Source of the DNA: Gigaspora margarita
Lineage: Eukaryota > Glomeromycota > Glomeromycetes > Diversisporales > Gigasporaceae
Assembly (NCBI GenBank): GCA_009809945.1
Contig: WTPW01001104.1
Span: 11,310 to 75,309, forward strand
Direction: 5' to 3'
Length of the DNA: 64,000 nt
Position numbers and translations under genes: made by a program. Below the pieces are notes generated by a model. The model had not been told where the DNA came from. It worked only from the letters and a program-made list of their open reading frames with translations, and did not search any database. How positions within the stretch are numbered: position 1 is the stretch's first letter; every line of letters begins with the position of its first letter. This document shows positions 36,514 to 47,639 of this stretch, one piece after another.

Positions 36514-36684
36514 TAGTTAAATATTTTTTAGATAGATTTATTAATTATTAAAGCCTGAACAAGCTTTGGACAATCTTGGATATTTGGATAATTTTGAATA
36601 TGAACAAGCCAAAAAAGACTATGGATAGCCTAAACGTACAACACTAACCTTATCTATCTATGTATATTTCGGGGTGCTAAACTA

Positions 36685-36790
36685 TCTCTTAAACCATCCA
36701 TTTTAGCAGACAAATTTGTTTATTAAAATAATTAGATAAAGTAGAATATTAAAAAAATTTTTTTATAAAGACTTTTATTTAAACCAATTA
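36685..36790. mobile_element. Truncated M1 end
   Basis: A TA followed by TCTCTTAAACCATCC and GCAGACAAATTTG matches an M1 left end; no right end follows. Its first bases overlap the target duplication of the M4 copy, so M4 inserted at this fragment's edge. Confidence 0.5.
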
Positions 36791-36896
36791 TATTGAATTT
36801 CAAGCATGTAGGTATTCTGTGCCAGGTTATATCAATCATGTAGCACAGTTAAATTTTTTGAATTATTAATATTAGGGTTGGGGTTAGAGTTAGAGG

Positions 36897-37135
36897 TATA
36901 CATGGTGACAAAATTATTTTGGGTTTCAGAACCCGAAATTAAAAAATTTACCTGAAATTGTTTTTGATCTATTTTATTTAAAACCCAAAATTTTTTGATT
37001 CTTTTTTTGAATAGATAAAATTATAAGGAATATAAATAAATAAATTTTATTTGCTCTTCCTTATAAAAAATTTTAATTTATTTTACAAAACCCAAAAATA
37101 GACATTTTTCAAAAATCAATTTTAGTAGTATCTAT
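36897..37135. mobile_element. MITE M2, copy 2 (inverted, diverged)
   Basis: This is an inverted relative of 958-1196: TATACATGGTGACAAAATT at the left and AAAAATCAATTTTAGTAGTA at the right. CCCGAAATTAAAA and GCTCTTCCTTATAAAAAATT blocks are shared. No target duplication was recognised. Confidence 0.55.
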
Positions 37136-37165
37136 GGTCAGAAGGCAAGGTTAGCAAGACATATA

Positions 37166-37479
37166 CTATATATTCCTGAAAATAAGTTACTCTAAAAATA
37201 AACTACCCTCTAATTTTTTTCAACAATCTCAAAAAACACATTAGCAGTTGCTATATATAAAAATCCAAATTTTACTAAGTAAATATCAAAAAGTGCCATT
37301 AAGTAAACTTGTTCAGAGCATCAAAATACACTTATAGTAAAAATTGCATGTTATTTAGACAACTTTTTATTAGTACGTTTTTTAATTTTTCAAAAATTTA
37401 ACAATTCAAAAATAAGCTACTTCACATTTTTTTGTATAATTTTTTTAAAAAAAAGTAGCTTATTTTTGAAAATATATGG
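37166..37479. mobile_element. MITE M5, CTATATATTCC ends, TA duplication
   Basis: The left CTATATATTCCTGAAAATAA is inverted at the right (TTATTTTTGAAAATATATGG), flanked by TA (37164-37165, 37480-37481). A related, larger copy is at 44503-45319. Confidence 0.65.
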
Positions 37480-37481
37480 TA

Positions 37482-37908
37482 GTAAAATCATTCAAGGAGA
37501 ACTTTTTGTTAGTGCACTAAAGATGGTTTTTTATACAAACTTTTGGTAAATATGCAATTTTTGACAAAACGAACAGTTGTTTTAAAATTTTATAATTGTG
37601 TTATGTTACACCTAATCTTGAAATTTAATTGGCAGTTTGGCTACATGATTGATATAACCTGGCACAAAAAACTAATATGTAAATTCCAAAGGCCCAAACC
37701 ATATATTACAATTAATTGTCGCAGTATAGCATACTTGAAATGATTCAAACAAAGAGCATAGGTTCATACAATGGCTATAAAGTGTACTATTTTACCTGAA
37801 CTTTTAAGTCATATATCTTTTTCATATTGTCTAAAAATTAGCTCTGTGAAGTTGGCCATGAAGTATCTTTGACCAACTTTAATTTCATATTATAAAAAGT
37901 ACTTCTAC
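37482..37908. other. Short gene-free stretch
   Basis: AT-rich sequence. The open frame at 37543-37743 has no recognisable motif. Confidence 0.4.
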
Positions 37909-37909
37909 A

Positions 37910-39577
37910 TAGTGTTCTGACCTGGGTAAGTCTCATCTGGGTCACCCGTGGGTGGGCAGGTAACCCAGGTTGAATTATGGCCACTCGGGTGATCAACCCG
38001 CGGGTCACCTGTGGGTCAACCTGCAAGTCACCTACATGGATAACCTGTATGGGTACCAGAAACGTAGTATGAAGTACGCTTTTGTTTACAAAATTTTGAA
38101 TCTTATTGGATGGCGTATTCAAATTGATCATTTGATGCACATTAACATTACGTGTATAATGGGTACTTTAATAACATATGAATAACTTTGTGGCTGTGCC
38201 CATTTTCTAAATTCTGGCACGAGCCGTCTATACCTGTTATGCCTTGCTGCTTATACGATAGTCTTATATACTGAGCAGATCTAATGTTAAATTAGAAATG
38301 CTTTGATTAATTAATAATGATTCGTTTAAATTTGTTTAATGCCAAATGAAATCAATTTTTGTTTGAGAAACTTGTGGCTATGCACAGCTGACACGATGAG
38401 TTAAGCTCGTGACGAAGCAGTCATTATTGCGATATCAGCTGGCTTTATTGTAGATCACATTTGATTTTTGTCTTTTATGGTTAGTCCAGTGCTTTGGTTG
38501 AGGCTTTTTATTAATTTTTATTGGGATGACATATGATTTTAGTGAATATAGGTTTCTATGAATATTGGCAAATAGGATATATTGAAGTAGTGCTAGGGAG
38601 GCTGTAAGCATGCGGACGTTAAGAAATGAAGTTTATAAGGGTTTTTGTACAGAATGGAGGAAGTTATCTTTTGTTTCGCTATCACACGCCTTGGTAAAAA
38701 CTGGCTCTATCTCTCTCCCCCATTTTAAATAGCTCTGCAAGTATTAGTAGCGTCAGTTTGGTTGGGCGATATATTAAATATTAAGGATCCATGGCTACAG
38801 TGGCATTACAAAGATCTTTGCAGTCAGTTTTTGGGCTCTGCGCCTATGTGGGCAGTGCAAGGACCATCAATAGCAATTTTTGAGCTCCGCGGCTATAGTG
38901 AGCAATGCAAGGACCCTTACAAGTAAATAGTCAGGCTCTGCGGCTGCAGTGGCAATGCAAGGACCTTATTAGTGGATAGTTAGGCTCCGTTGTTGCGTTA
39001 GCAGTGCAAGGATCTGAAATAGATCCTAAAGGATAATGCTCTGATTCTCTTTTAACTATCTGGATATATTAGTGTTTTTCTTATATTTGGGATTTTCATA
39101 TAGTAGGCAGTTTTTTTAGAACTTTGGAGTTTAGGAAATTTGGAGAACAAGAGGTGGGTAGTTTAAGTGTTTGATAGATTAGAAAAATGATTGTACGAGT
39201 TCAAATAATTAGTCCTAGCCTAAAGACTTTGTCGTAAGCATTGAAGTTTGAGTATGTAACGCTAGAGCTTGCTTGGATAGCGAACCCTTTCCAATATGTT
39301 TTACATAATGTATTTGTTTTATCATATAACAATAAAGTAGCTGATCAGGCTTTATCTCTACTTCTCTACTACTTGTAATTTATACATACTGATGTGTTAA
39401 TAATGATGAAATATTATTAAGCTTGCCAATTTTATCTATCAATATTCTAGTTTTCACCCAGATCACCCGGGTAACCCGTAGCAGAATTTTTCTATTACCT
39501 AGTGTTCACCTAGGTTACCTGGGTGACCCACTTGCGTGTGACCCAAGTTGGGATTTTTGGGATGGGTTAGAACACTA
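37910..39577. mobile_element. 1.67-kb hAT-type element with GGGTCACCCG ends
   Basis: The terminal TAGTGTTCT is repeated inverted and flanked by CTTCTACA (37902-37909) and CTTCCACA (39578-39585), one transition apart. The subterminal regions are packed with GGGTCACCCG/ACCCGGGTAACCCG motifs like those at 13951-14610. The interior is GC-richer than its surroundings and carries five 49-bp repeats, but no transposase. The interior may be captured host sequence. Confidence 0.8.
38785..39030. repeat. Five 49-bp tandem repeats
   Basis: Units begin at 38785, 38834, 38883, 38934 and 38983, a spacing of 49-51. Each contains GGCTC.GCGGCT..AGTGGCAATGCAAGGA. They are notably GC-rich for this contig. No frame is open across all units, so they are probably non-coding. 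Confidence 0.85.
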
Positions 39578-39589
39578 CTTCCACATGAT

Positions 39590-40470
39590 GATCGTAAAGA
39601 TTTTTAATAATTATTATGTAATAGTACTTTTTTAATATTAAATTTGATTGTAAATACTATATAAGCATGGCGGACATTCAATTTGATTGGCTTGAAGATC
39701 ACTGGGTTATACAATATAAAAAAAATTTTAAAGTAATCCTTATTATGAAAAACTATATCGTCAATTGGCAACTTGTAGTTTTTATAATAAAATTTTTTTA
39801 AAACATATTATAGTGCTCTTTAACTCTTTGCATGTCTTCTGTAAAAAAAGATCAGTATAGATCAAATATTTCAAAAAACTTTAATTAGAGGGCAAATTCA
39901 AGCAAGTAATACCGTAATATGTATACAATGCATAAGTTAATGGAGTTTTAATCGTTATATAAACTTTTTTTTTGTTTCAAACTCAACATCTTTTCTACAA
40001 CTCAAGATTTAATACGGGTCTACTAATCATACTGTGTATGACTTTTATATGTAGTCAAAGATCAGAAATCTGTATTTTCGAATATGTAGTTTCAGAATTC
40101 ATAGGATCTCTGCAGTATTAAAAGGTAGTTTTTCCTTAAACTTTATTTTAAATTTTGCTTTATTACATACTTACTATTTTTATAGTTAATTTAATTTTTC
40201 AAGCCAGTAAAGCATCGAAATTATTAATTTCCAAAATATTTTAAAGATAACAGCAAAGCCTGCCCAGTTCAATTTCTATAGTATCTGCTCGCCCTGATTT
40301 ATTTAAAACTTCGTCCAAGTTGGTAGTAATTTCACTAAGTTGGCGATCATTGAGTTTAGTTTGTAAATTGGCATATCAGTTTTTTACAAAAAAATAAATA
40401 AGACTTAAAAATTAAAGAATTTTTTACTTTAAAGTTCTTATTTTAACTTTTTTTAAATATTTTATCACAG
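39590..40470. other. Gene-free stretch before BTB pseudogene
   Basis: No gene is recognised. The part nearest 40470 may contain the decayed N-terminal exon of the BTB gene; a possible 3' splice site TATCACAG lies at 40463-40470. Confidence 0.35.
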
Positions 40471-41405
40471 AATTTAATAACATCGCACCTTACTGAAAAA
40501 AGTTAGAAAAACTTGGATTTGAGAGAAGAAACGTATTAGTATTAAATAGGTATATTTATAGTGGCTTTGTTTCATTAGAAAATCTTAATGACCAGTCTAT
40601 TTTTGATCTTGTTCAAGCCGCTAATGAGCTTCTTCTAGAAAAATTAATAGAAAGTCTTGAGGCTTATTTAATTAAAACAAATACTCACTAGTTGTGTTTA
40701 CATTTTGCACATATTTATAAAATGCATTAATTTCATTTATCAAACGTGATGATTTACAAATAAAAGAAATCAAAATTTGGAATCATGTCATCGAATGAAG
40801 GATTGTACAAAATTTGACTTTACTTTTAGACATTGAAAATTGGTTCTATGAAAATTTTATAACCTTAAAGACTACTCTGTAAGATTGTTTATCTTTTATT
40901 CATTATTTTCAAATTTCTAGTTATGATGTTGCAAAATATATATTACCGTATTCGTTAATCCTTAAAAAAAATCTTTGGAAAAACTTGTCAAGTAAATTTA
41001 TATCTCCTAATCATCAAATTTCATCAACAATTCTACCTTCTCGAATTATATCTGTTCTAGTTTTACCATAGATATTAAATCCTGCTACACTAATATTATA
41101 AGATATTATCTTTTGCTATGCGGAGAACCAGAATTAATAACTGATCTGCGGGTGATAGAACAAAATTAAAAAAGGGTAAAGAGGGGTTTGTGAGCTTCTA
41201 TGCTCAGCAGGATGCTATAATAAAAAATGGTCAAATTCCCAAACAGATTAACTAAACCATTTTTAACTGTTATCAATGAAGAACATGCTGTAAAAATTAC
41301 ATCATGGATTGATAAAAAGATAGCAGATGTGTATTGCAAAAATCCTGCAATGACTTTGAATCTTGGTAATAATAATTCTGGTAATAATAATCTTGGATCA
41401 GAATG
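40471..41405 (+). pseudogene. BTB-BACK(-TLD linker) protein pseudogene
   Basis: BTB-BACK proteins are usually cullin-3 adaptors; BTB/TLD combinations are strongly expanded in arbuscular mycorrhizal fungi. In shifting frames one can read a BTB C-terminal half (RYIYSGFVSLENL, then FDLVQAANELLLEKLIES), BACK-like segments (DDLQIKEIKIWNHVI, ENFITLKTTL, DVAKYILPY) and a linker (INEEHAVKITSWIDKK) that normally precedes TLD. Stops interrupt it, including TAG after KTNTH and TAA after KMH, with several frameshifts. The BTB N-terminus and the TLD domain are missing. It is followed at once by the intron-like tandem array. Confidence 0.75.
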
Positions 41406-41482
41406 AGGAAAAGCGTTAGCAGTTGCACTCTGCAAAAATACTACACTGATAATGATCTTGGATCAAAATAAAGAAAGCTTAA

Positions 41483-42340
41483 CTAGTAAAAGCTAAGTAC
41501 CAGTTTATATTTTTTTGTGTGTGTTTTTTGTTTTTTAATTCTTTACTAATGCCTTTCTTTTTTTTATAGGGCTGTGCTTCTCTAGGACTAGTAAAATTGA
41601 GTCACGCTTGAGTTCTAGGATCCAGTAAAAGCTAAGTACTAGTTTCATATTTTTCTTTTCTGTGTGTTTTGTTTTTTAACTCTTTACTAATATTTTTCTT
41701 TTTTTATAGAATTGTGCTTTACTAAGAATAGTAAAATTGAACTGGGCTCCGAGTAGAACTTGCAACTGGTAAAAACTAAGTACTAGTTTTATATTTTTCC
41801 CATATATGTGTTTTGTTTTTTTAATTCTTTACTGATACCTTTTTTTCTTATAGAATTTTATTTTGCTAAAAATAATGAGATTAAACCAGACTTGAGTTCT
41901 GGGATCAGGTAGAGTTTGTAACTAGTAAAAGCTAAGTACCAGTTTCATATTTCTTGTATGTGAGTATTTTGTTTTTTAATTCTTTACTAATGCCTTTCTT
42001 TTTTTACAGAGTTGTGCTTTGCTAGGAATCTTGAGTTCTGAGATCTGAGTGGAGATTGTGACTAGTAAAAGCTGAGTATCTTATATGATTTGTTTTTTTA
42101 ATTCTTTACTAATGCCTTTCTTTCTTTACAGGATTGAAGCTTGAGTTCTAGGATTCAGATAGAGCATATAACTAGTAAAAGCTAAGTATCAGTTTTATAT
42201 TTTTTGTATATATTTTGTTTTTTTAATTCTATACTAATGCCTTTCTTTCTTTACGGGTTTGTGCTTAACATTAGGAAAGGTGATTAGAATTGAAAATAAA
42301 ATTTAGAATCTGGATAAAAATAAGTACTAGTTATTTGTTA
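41483..42340 (+). repeat. Six tandem modules containing intron 3'-end-like sequence
   Basis: Six units of about 122-156 bp share AGTAAAAGCTAAGTACCAGTT, a T/G-rich stretch, then CTTTACTAATGCCTTTCTTTTT ending TATAGG or TACAGG. The shared TACTAAT anchor recurs at about 41539, 41681, 41825, 41981, 42103 and 42230. TACTAAT followed by a pyrimidine tract and AG is just what a fungal branch point and 3' splice site look like. A plausible reading is repeated mini-exon/intron duplication. The between-intron pieces (GTGCTT..GAGTTCTGGGATC) are not open in a common frame. Confidence 0.8.
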
Positions 42341-42632
42341 ACTTAGTTTTTGTTTTTGTATGTTTGTGATTTTAATATAAGTCAATAAAAAGAAAATTGT
42401 TAAGCTATAAAGCCATAGTATAGTAATTATGATATATAGGTGTGTAATGTGAGATTTGTTAATAATTAAAATTTTTAATATGTATAACAGATAAATAAAA
42501 TTTTTAAGTATTATTAATATTGAAAATCAAAAATATATTATTCATATTACGGTATTGGATATATATTGATTACTACAGTACTATCAGTTACATATTGCGA
42601 TACATGTAAATTTAGAAATCTATAACAGATAA

Positions 42633-42784
42633 GGGCAGTGTCATTAATCACCTGATTATTTTTTATTAGAGGTCTACCCCTTCTCCCTCTCCATAATATA
42701 GATTTGGTCAGGTTCCTATATATAATTTCAACATTTTTTACCCTCCTCCCTTCCTAAAAAATCACCTGATTTTTGTCACTCCCC
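42633..42784. mobile_element. 152-bp PIF/Harbinger-like MITE
   Basis: The ends GGGCAGTGTCATTAATCACC and (other strand) GGGGAGTGACAAAAATCAGG are flanked by TAA (42630-42632, 42785-42787). They resemble the GGGGAGCGCC..ATCA ends of the palindrome at 26812-28973, so the two are probably related. Confidence 0.75.
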
Positions 42785-42999
42785 TAAATTTTCAATTGAA
42801 TATGTAGAACAATCCAGAAAGAAATCTAAAATGATCTGATACTAAATAAAGTATGATCATTAATTGCCAAATATGATAAAATCTTGAGAAAATTCTAAAT
42901 ACCTAAATTTATATAATGATCTATATTATGCATATTGTTTACTTGTTTACATTTTTTGACCAATTAAAACAAATATCTGCCATGCTAATAAAATATATA

Positions 43000-43165
43000 A
43001 TATTGAATAAAAATGTATATTTAATTTAAAATAAATTTAAAATATATAATGTATAATAATAAATAAAAAAATATAAAATTTTATATTAAATTGCAAAACA
43101 ATATAGAAAACCTGTGAAAACGTTCAAAAATTTGCAAAAGCAATGATTATGTGAATATGTATATC
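43000..43165. repeat. Fragment of element X
   Basis: AAAATTTTATATTAAATTGC, GAAAACCTGTGAAAACG and ATGATTATGTGAATAT match the inner right part of X1 (18095-18215). The ends are missing. Confidence 0.55.
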
Positions 43166-43174
43166 GTTTATTTA

Positions 43175-43400
43175 TTTTTTAAAAAAATTTTGAAAATTTT
43201 GCAAAATATTGCAAAATATTGCAATAGTATGCAAAATATTGCCTCTTGTAACCCCAGAGGGGTTATTAGATATGGGGTTGCATTGTTTTTATTTGTCCTA
43301 TTTCACAATATTTTGCAATATATTTCGAAATATTTCGAAAGAAATATATGCTGAAATCTTTTGAAAAATTTTGATTCTTTCGAAAGATTTCATATATTTA
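43175..43400. repeat. GCAAAATATT direct and inverted repeats
   Basis: Several TTGCAAAATATTGCAAAAT units are followed by the inverted ATATTTTGCAATATATTTCG and by TTTCGAAAGA/TCTTTCGAAAG pairs. The element type is not assigned. Confidence 0.55.
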
Positions 43401-43732
43401 TTTTGCTGATAAATATATCCCTAAATTTGTTATGCAGCAAATTTGCTTGCATAAATTTTAAATATTAAATTTTTTAAATAAAACTTTAAATATTAATTTT
43501 AGCTATATACTTTCTAAGTAAAAAATATAATATTAGGTCTGTTTTATCAACTTTATTATAAAATTTTTTAAAATTATTAAAAAACTTTGGTGTAATAAAA
43601 GTTTGAAGATTTTGTGTTAGAACTTTTACTATAGAATTTTTTCTTTAGATTTTTTCAAATTTTATATGTTTCCGTCTATTAAAAAATTTTTACTTCTAAT
43701 ACAAGTCTTAATTTTTACAAGTAAATCACTTA

Positions 43733-43848
43733 CCATATTTTTGTGTAATAACGCTCATAAGTGTTATTTCAAATCTTGGCCTGAATTAAGCTTAATTCAG
43801 ACCAAAAATAGTAATTCCACCCCTGTGCATTATTACGCAAAAATACGG
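43733..43848. mobile_element. MITE M3, 116-bp copy
   Basis: CCATATTTTTGTGTAATAACG at the left and its inverse CATTATTACGCAAAAATACGG at the right, flanked by TA (43731-43732, 43849-43850). It is a short relative of 17685-18084. Confidence 0.8.
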
Positions 43849-43926
43849 TAAAACACAATAATAAAAGTTGTAATCCTTTATATAAACTACAATATTGTAT
43901 TAGGAACTATATTTTTAAAACCAATA

Positions 43927-44144
43927 CCGTATCCTATCATGAATAAGCACCCCCTTTTTTGAAATTTCAAACTCAACGTTCTTGATAACTATCTTATTAA
44001 ACTTAATAAAAATTTTTTTATTTAAATTTTATAGATCTATAAAATTTAAATAAAAAAATTTTTATTAAGTTTGATAAGATAGTTATCAAGAACGTTGAGT
44101 TTGAAATTTCAAAAAAGGGGGTGCTTATTCATGATAGGATATGG
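43927..44144. mobile_element. 218-bp near-perfect palindromic MITE
   Basis: The left arm, from CCGTATCCTATCATGAATAA through AAGCACCCCC to the centre near 44035, is repeated inverted almost without mismatch. TA flanks both sides (43925-43926, 44145-44146). The whole single strand could fold into one hairpin of about 108 bp, a possible small-RNA source. Confidence 0.88.
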
Positions 44145-44502
44145 TATTTAAAGAATTTGCCAAGGTATTGTAAATTATTTTTTTGGTTAAAAAATTTCTT
44201 TAAAATTCAATATTTTTAGCTTATAAGCAATATAAACTTTTTGTTTTATAATATAAAATTAAATAATTCAAAAATATAATCCTTGTTTTCAAATATTATT
44301 ATACCAAATTTTATTTAAATATTTTAAATGATTAAAAAAGTAGATCAGAGATATATTATAGTAATTATGCAGGCAAATTTGTTTGCAAACCTTTACAAAC
44401 TAAGGGATAATGAAAAAACAAATTAATAATAGTTTGTCCAAATTCCAGAATATTTAATTTGCTATATCAAACAGTTTTTTAATGTATTAATCAATTTACT
44501 TA

Positions 44503-45319
44503 CTATAGATTTCCAAAAATAAGCTACTCCTTTGTTTTGACCAAAAAAAACCAAAAACTGGGACCCTGGATATCTAGTACAGAGGTCATACTTTATTTTT
44601 TTAGCAAAAATTCCTAAAATTTAAAAAGCAAATAATTGTTTTGGCAATTATCTTGGCATTCAGTGGTCCAATTTGAATAAACTCTTTTTTAAAATGAAGC
44701 TCTCAGTAAGACGCATCTAGTAAAAAAAAGTTTATTCAATTCTAATTACTAGATCAAAAATTATTTAAAAAAATATATTTTTGTTATTTTTAATAATTTG
44801 AACCAAAATTGGCCAAAATCTAGTTATGATCTATATGAGAGATATCTGGGTCCTCAAATACTTATTTATCTTAAAATAAGCTATTCCCACCATTGATAAT
44901 AGTCACTATATAGTAAAGTCCAAATTTTACTATGAAATCGATAATAATCGCTTAAGTAAATTTATTAAGAAGATCAAAATATGTATATATAATAAAATTT
45001 TTAGCAAAATTAAAGATTATTTTATTGTTTAATTTTTTACTTTTATGTTTGGCAAAAAAAGTAAAATTTTTTAAAAAAATATATTCGACAAATATAAAAA
45101 TTAAAAGTCAAATAATAAAAAATTCTCTAATTTTCAAAATATATGTATTTAAATCTTCTGAACAAGTTTACTTAAACGATTATAATTGATTTATTTAGTA
45201 GAATTTGGACTTTACTATGTAGCAACTACTTGTGATCACTAAAAACTAAATTTGACTTAAAACAAGCAACCTTTTAATTTTTTGTATAACAAAATATAGC
45301 TTACTTCAGGAATCTATAG
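44503..45319. mobile_element. MITE M5, larger copy with nested element
   Basis: CTATAGATTTCCAAAAATAA at the left and GGAATCTATAG at the right, flanked by TA (44501-44502, 45320-45321). It contains the element at about 44563-44855. It is related to 37166-37479. Confidence 0.65.
44563..44855. mobile_element. Element Z, copy 1 (GGACCC.GGATATCT ends)
   Basis: GGGACCCTGGATATCTAG at the left is mirrored by AGATATCTGGGTCC at the right. It shares TAGAGGTCATACTT, AATTATCTTGGCAT and GGCCAAAATC blocks (inverted) with the element inserted in the gypsy reverse transcriptase at about 55322-56025. Confidence 0.65.
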
Positions 45320-45541
45320 TAGTAAAATTTAGACTTTTATATATAATATTGTAATTATATAAAAGCATTTTACTAATAAAAAAATCTCAAAAAGCTTCTA
45401 AAAAATATGATAGTAATTATAAGCTATTTGTAATTATATAAAGGTATTTTTTATATAAAAAAAATAATAGTTAAATTTTGTGTAATTATATAGAGATTGT
45501 GACTATAGAGGAAGTGATTGTAGAAGAGAAAAACAGTATAT

Positions 45542-47105
45542 TGTTATATTTGTATAATTCAAATTAATTCTTAAATATTAGTATTAGTACAAATTTTATT
45601 GAATTAATCAAATCTATAGTATTAGTTTTATTAGAAAACTTCTTTTGTTCTTAGAAAAAAGCCAATTTCATTATAATTTCTTATAATAACCTGTTATCTT
45701 ATATCGTTATTATATCCTGTTATTATATTCTGTTATCTTATCATTATTATATCCTATTATTATATCTCATTATTATATTCTATTATTCTATATTATTATT
45801 ATATGGGGTCTGTGCCTTAAAAATGACTCTATGGCACTAGAAATTTTTTTAAATAAATAATGAATAAAAATCATGTAACCAAAATAACCCAAATTTGATT
45901 TCTGCTAATTTTAGATATGATCTTTGCAAATCTTTTTTGTTATTGCATAAACCCATTCAAAATTGATGGTAATATTTATCTGCTATGTCTATAGTTGGAG
46001 GTGAAATTCATTTTTAATTTTTTTTTAATTTTAACAATAATTTCAACAATAATTTCAACATTTTTAATAAATAAATAAACTAAGTCTAAAACAATTATTG
46101 TATTTGATTTAACTTAGTTTTAATTAATTTTTGGCATAATTTAAATTAATTTTAAGATTAAAAAACTAAATTCACCAATTTCACCATCAACTAATTTCAA
46201 CAATTTCAACAAAAACTTCTTATTAAGAAGAGTAATTTCACCTAGTATTTCAATCCTAAATCCGAAATCTGGATTGATCCTTCAATTCAGACAAATCCAG
46301 ATATCCAGACCAGAGATTTTTACTAGGATTGGTCAACAAACTTAAATTATGGACCTAAGGATGTGCCCAAAGTTAGCTTTATACATAATCTGATACGGAT
46401 TCAATTCGGATTTGATAGAATCTGGATGGCCTGTCAAAATTAGGATCAAAATATTAATTTCACCCCATCTATAGCTATGTCAATCATTTCTATTCTATAT
46501 TTAAAAAATCTTCTAGACTTCTATAACTCATTTTTAATATTAAGTTAACTGGTTATAAAATTTGCACAAAATGAACTTTGTATTTTATAAATTAAGATTT
46601 AACAAAAACCTCAATTTTGGTTTGGGGGCCTTGGAACCCTATTTTCAAGGCACAGACTCCATATTCCATTATTATAACTTGTTATTATAACTTGTTATCT
46701 TATACTATTATTGTGAAAATTCTAAATTTTAACAAATATACAAACTCTGCTTTTTTCTTCAAGGCAGAGCAGGTTCTGTTCTCTACATTTTTCCTTTCAA
46801 AAAAAATTACAGTATTCAAAATATTATATTTAATTTACTGATATTATTATATAAAGCCATCACCTTTATATTCTTTGACTCTTTAACCATTGCTTAAAGG
46901 TTTTTTATCTTGTAATTTTAATTTTTAACTTTTTTTGTAGAATTATTGTATTTTCTTGATATTTTATTGAATAACTTTTGAGTTATTTTTTTCAACTTTA
47001 TTATATTTGGATTTTACTCTTTTTATATTTAAATAAACACATTTCTTATCCTCTTACATATTAAGTCAAGTGATATAGTTCTTTATCTAAAATTACTATA
47101 TTACA
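45542..47105 (+). repeat. 5' LTR (with MITE insertion)
   Basis: It starts TGTTATATTTGTATAATT and ends ACTATATTACA, matching the 3' LTR at both ends. Without the 856-bp insertion at 45805-46660 it is about 708 bp. Many TATTATATCCTGTTAT repeats fill the middle. Confidence 0.9.
45805..46660. mobile_element. 856-bp MITE in the 5' LTR, with empty site in the 3' LTR
   Basis: The terminal repeats GGGGTCTGTGCCTT / AAGGCACAGACTCC lie between ATAT copies (45801-45804, 46661-46664). The 3' LTR shows the uninterrupted ATTATTATATTCCATT, an empty-site proof of insertion after the LTR element arrived. The interior contains repeated AATTTCAACA phrases and no ORF. Confidence 0.9.
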
Positions 47106-47109
47106 GTTT

Positions 47110-47126
47110 TGGCGACAACAATAGGA
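47110..47126 (+). other. Primer-binding site
   Basis: TGGCGACAACAATAGGA begins 4 nt after the 5' LTR; its TGG pairs with the CCA end of a tRNA primer. The tRNA species is not identified. Confidence 0.75.
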
Positions 47127-47639
47127 CCTATAACTCTTTGTGTCTGTGATTTTTATTTTGAATATTATATCAGTTTAAATTTATTTGAATTAAATTAATT
47201 TTTGGAATTATCTTTTGAATATATCTTCTTTTAACTATATAGTTATAACCTTCTTAATAATTTCTTTGTTTATTTCCTATTTCTTTTTTTTTTTAATTTT
47301 TTTTTTATAGCTAGCTAAATCGATTCATTTTAAATTTTTCTTTATCTTTCTTGTTATAGTAACACAAAGTCTTTAAGGTAATACAAACATCATTTTTATT
47401 ATCAAATCAACTAAAATATTTGTACTAGTTAGATTTGAATAGATCTTAAATTTTGATCAATATTACACAAAATTAAAATTTTCCATATCTAAAAATTCTG
47501 TTATATATTATATAATATATAATAGTTAATTGCTTTTATATTATGTTTAATACAATTATTTATCTTTTATTTTCTATTTTTATATTATTAATATATTTTT
47601 TATTCAAAATTTTCTTGTTTTTTCTTAATCTTTTTAAAA

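Larger units (their letters stand above)
34924..36678. mobile_element. hAT-type MITE (family M4), copy 2, with nested insertions
   Basis: The ends AGAACTCTGAAATATATATA and (other strand) AGCACCCCGAAATATACATA are related to the 181-bp copy at 29028. The flanks AAACAATC (34916-34923) and AAACTATC (36679-36686) match at 7 of 8. It contains an M1 MITE (35213-36513), itself containing another M1 MITE (35309-35965): a three-level nest. Confidence 0.8.
43418..44407. mobile_element. MITE M1, copy with two nested MITEs
   Basis: The ends TCCCTAAATTTG and (other strand) TCCCTTAGTTTG have TA flanks (43416-43417, 44408-44409) and inner GCAAATTTGC motifs. It is in inverted orientation relative to 101-757. 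Subtracting the insertions at 43733-43848 and 43927-44144 leaves about 650 bp, the family length. Confidence 0.8.

Noticed and set aside
38785..39030. CRISPR-like array
   Set aside because: The 49-bp units are contiguous and degenerate, without unique spacers, in a eukaryotic context.
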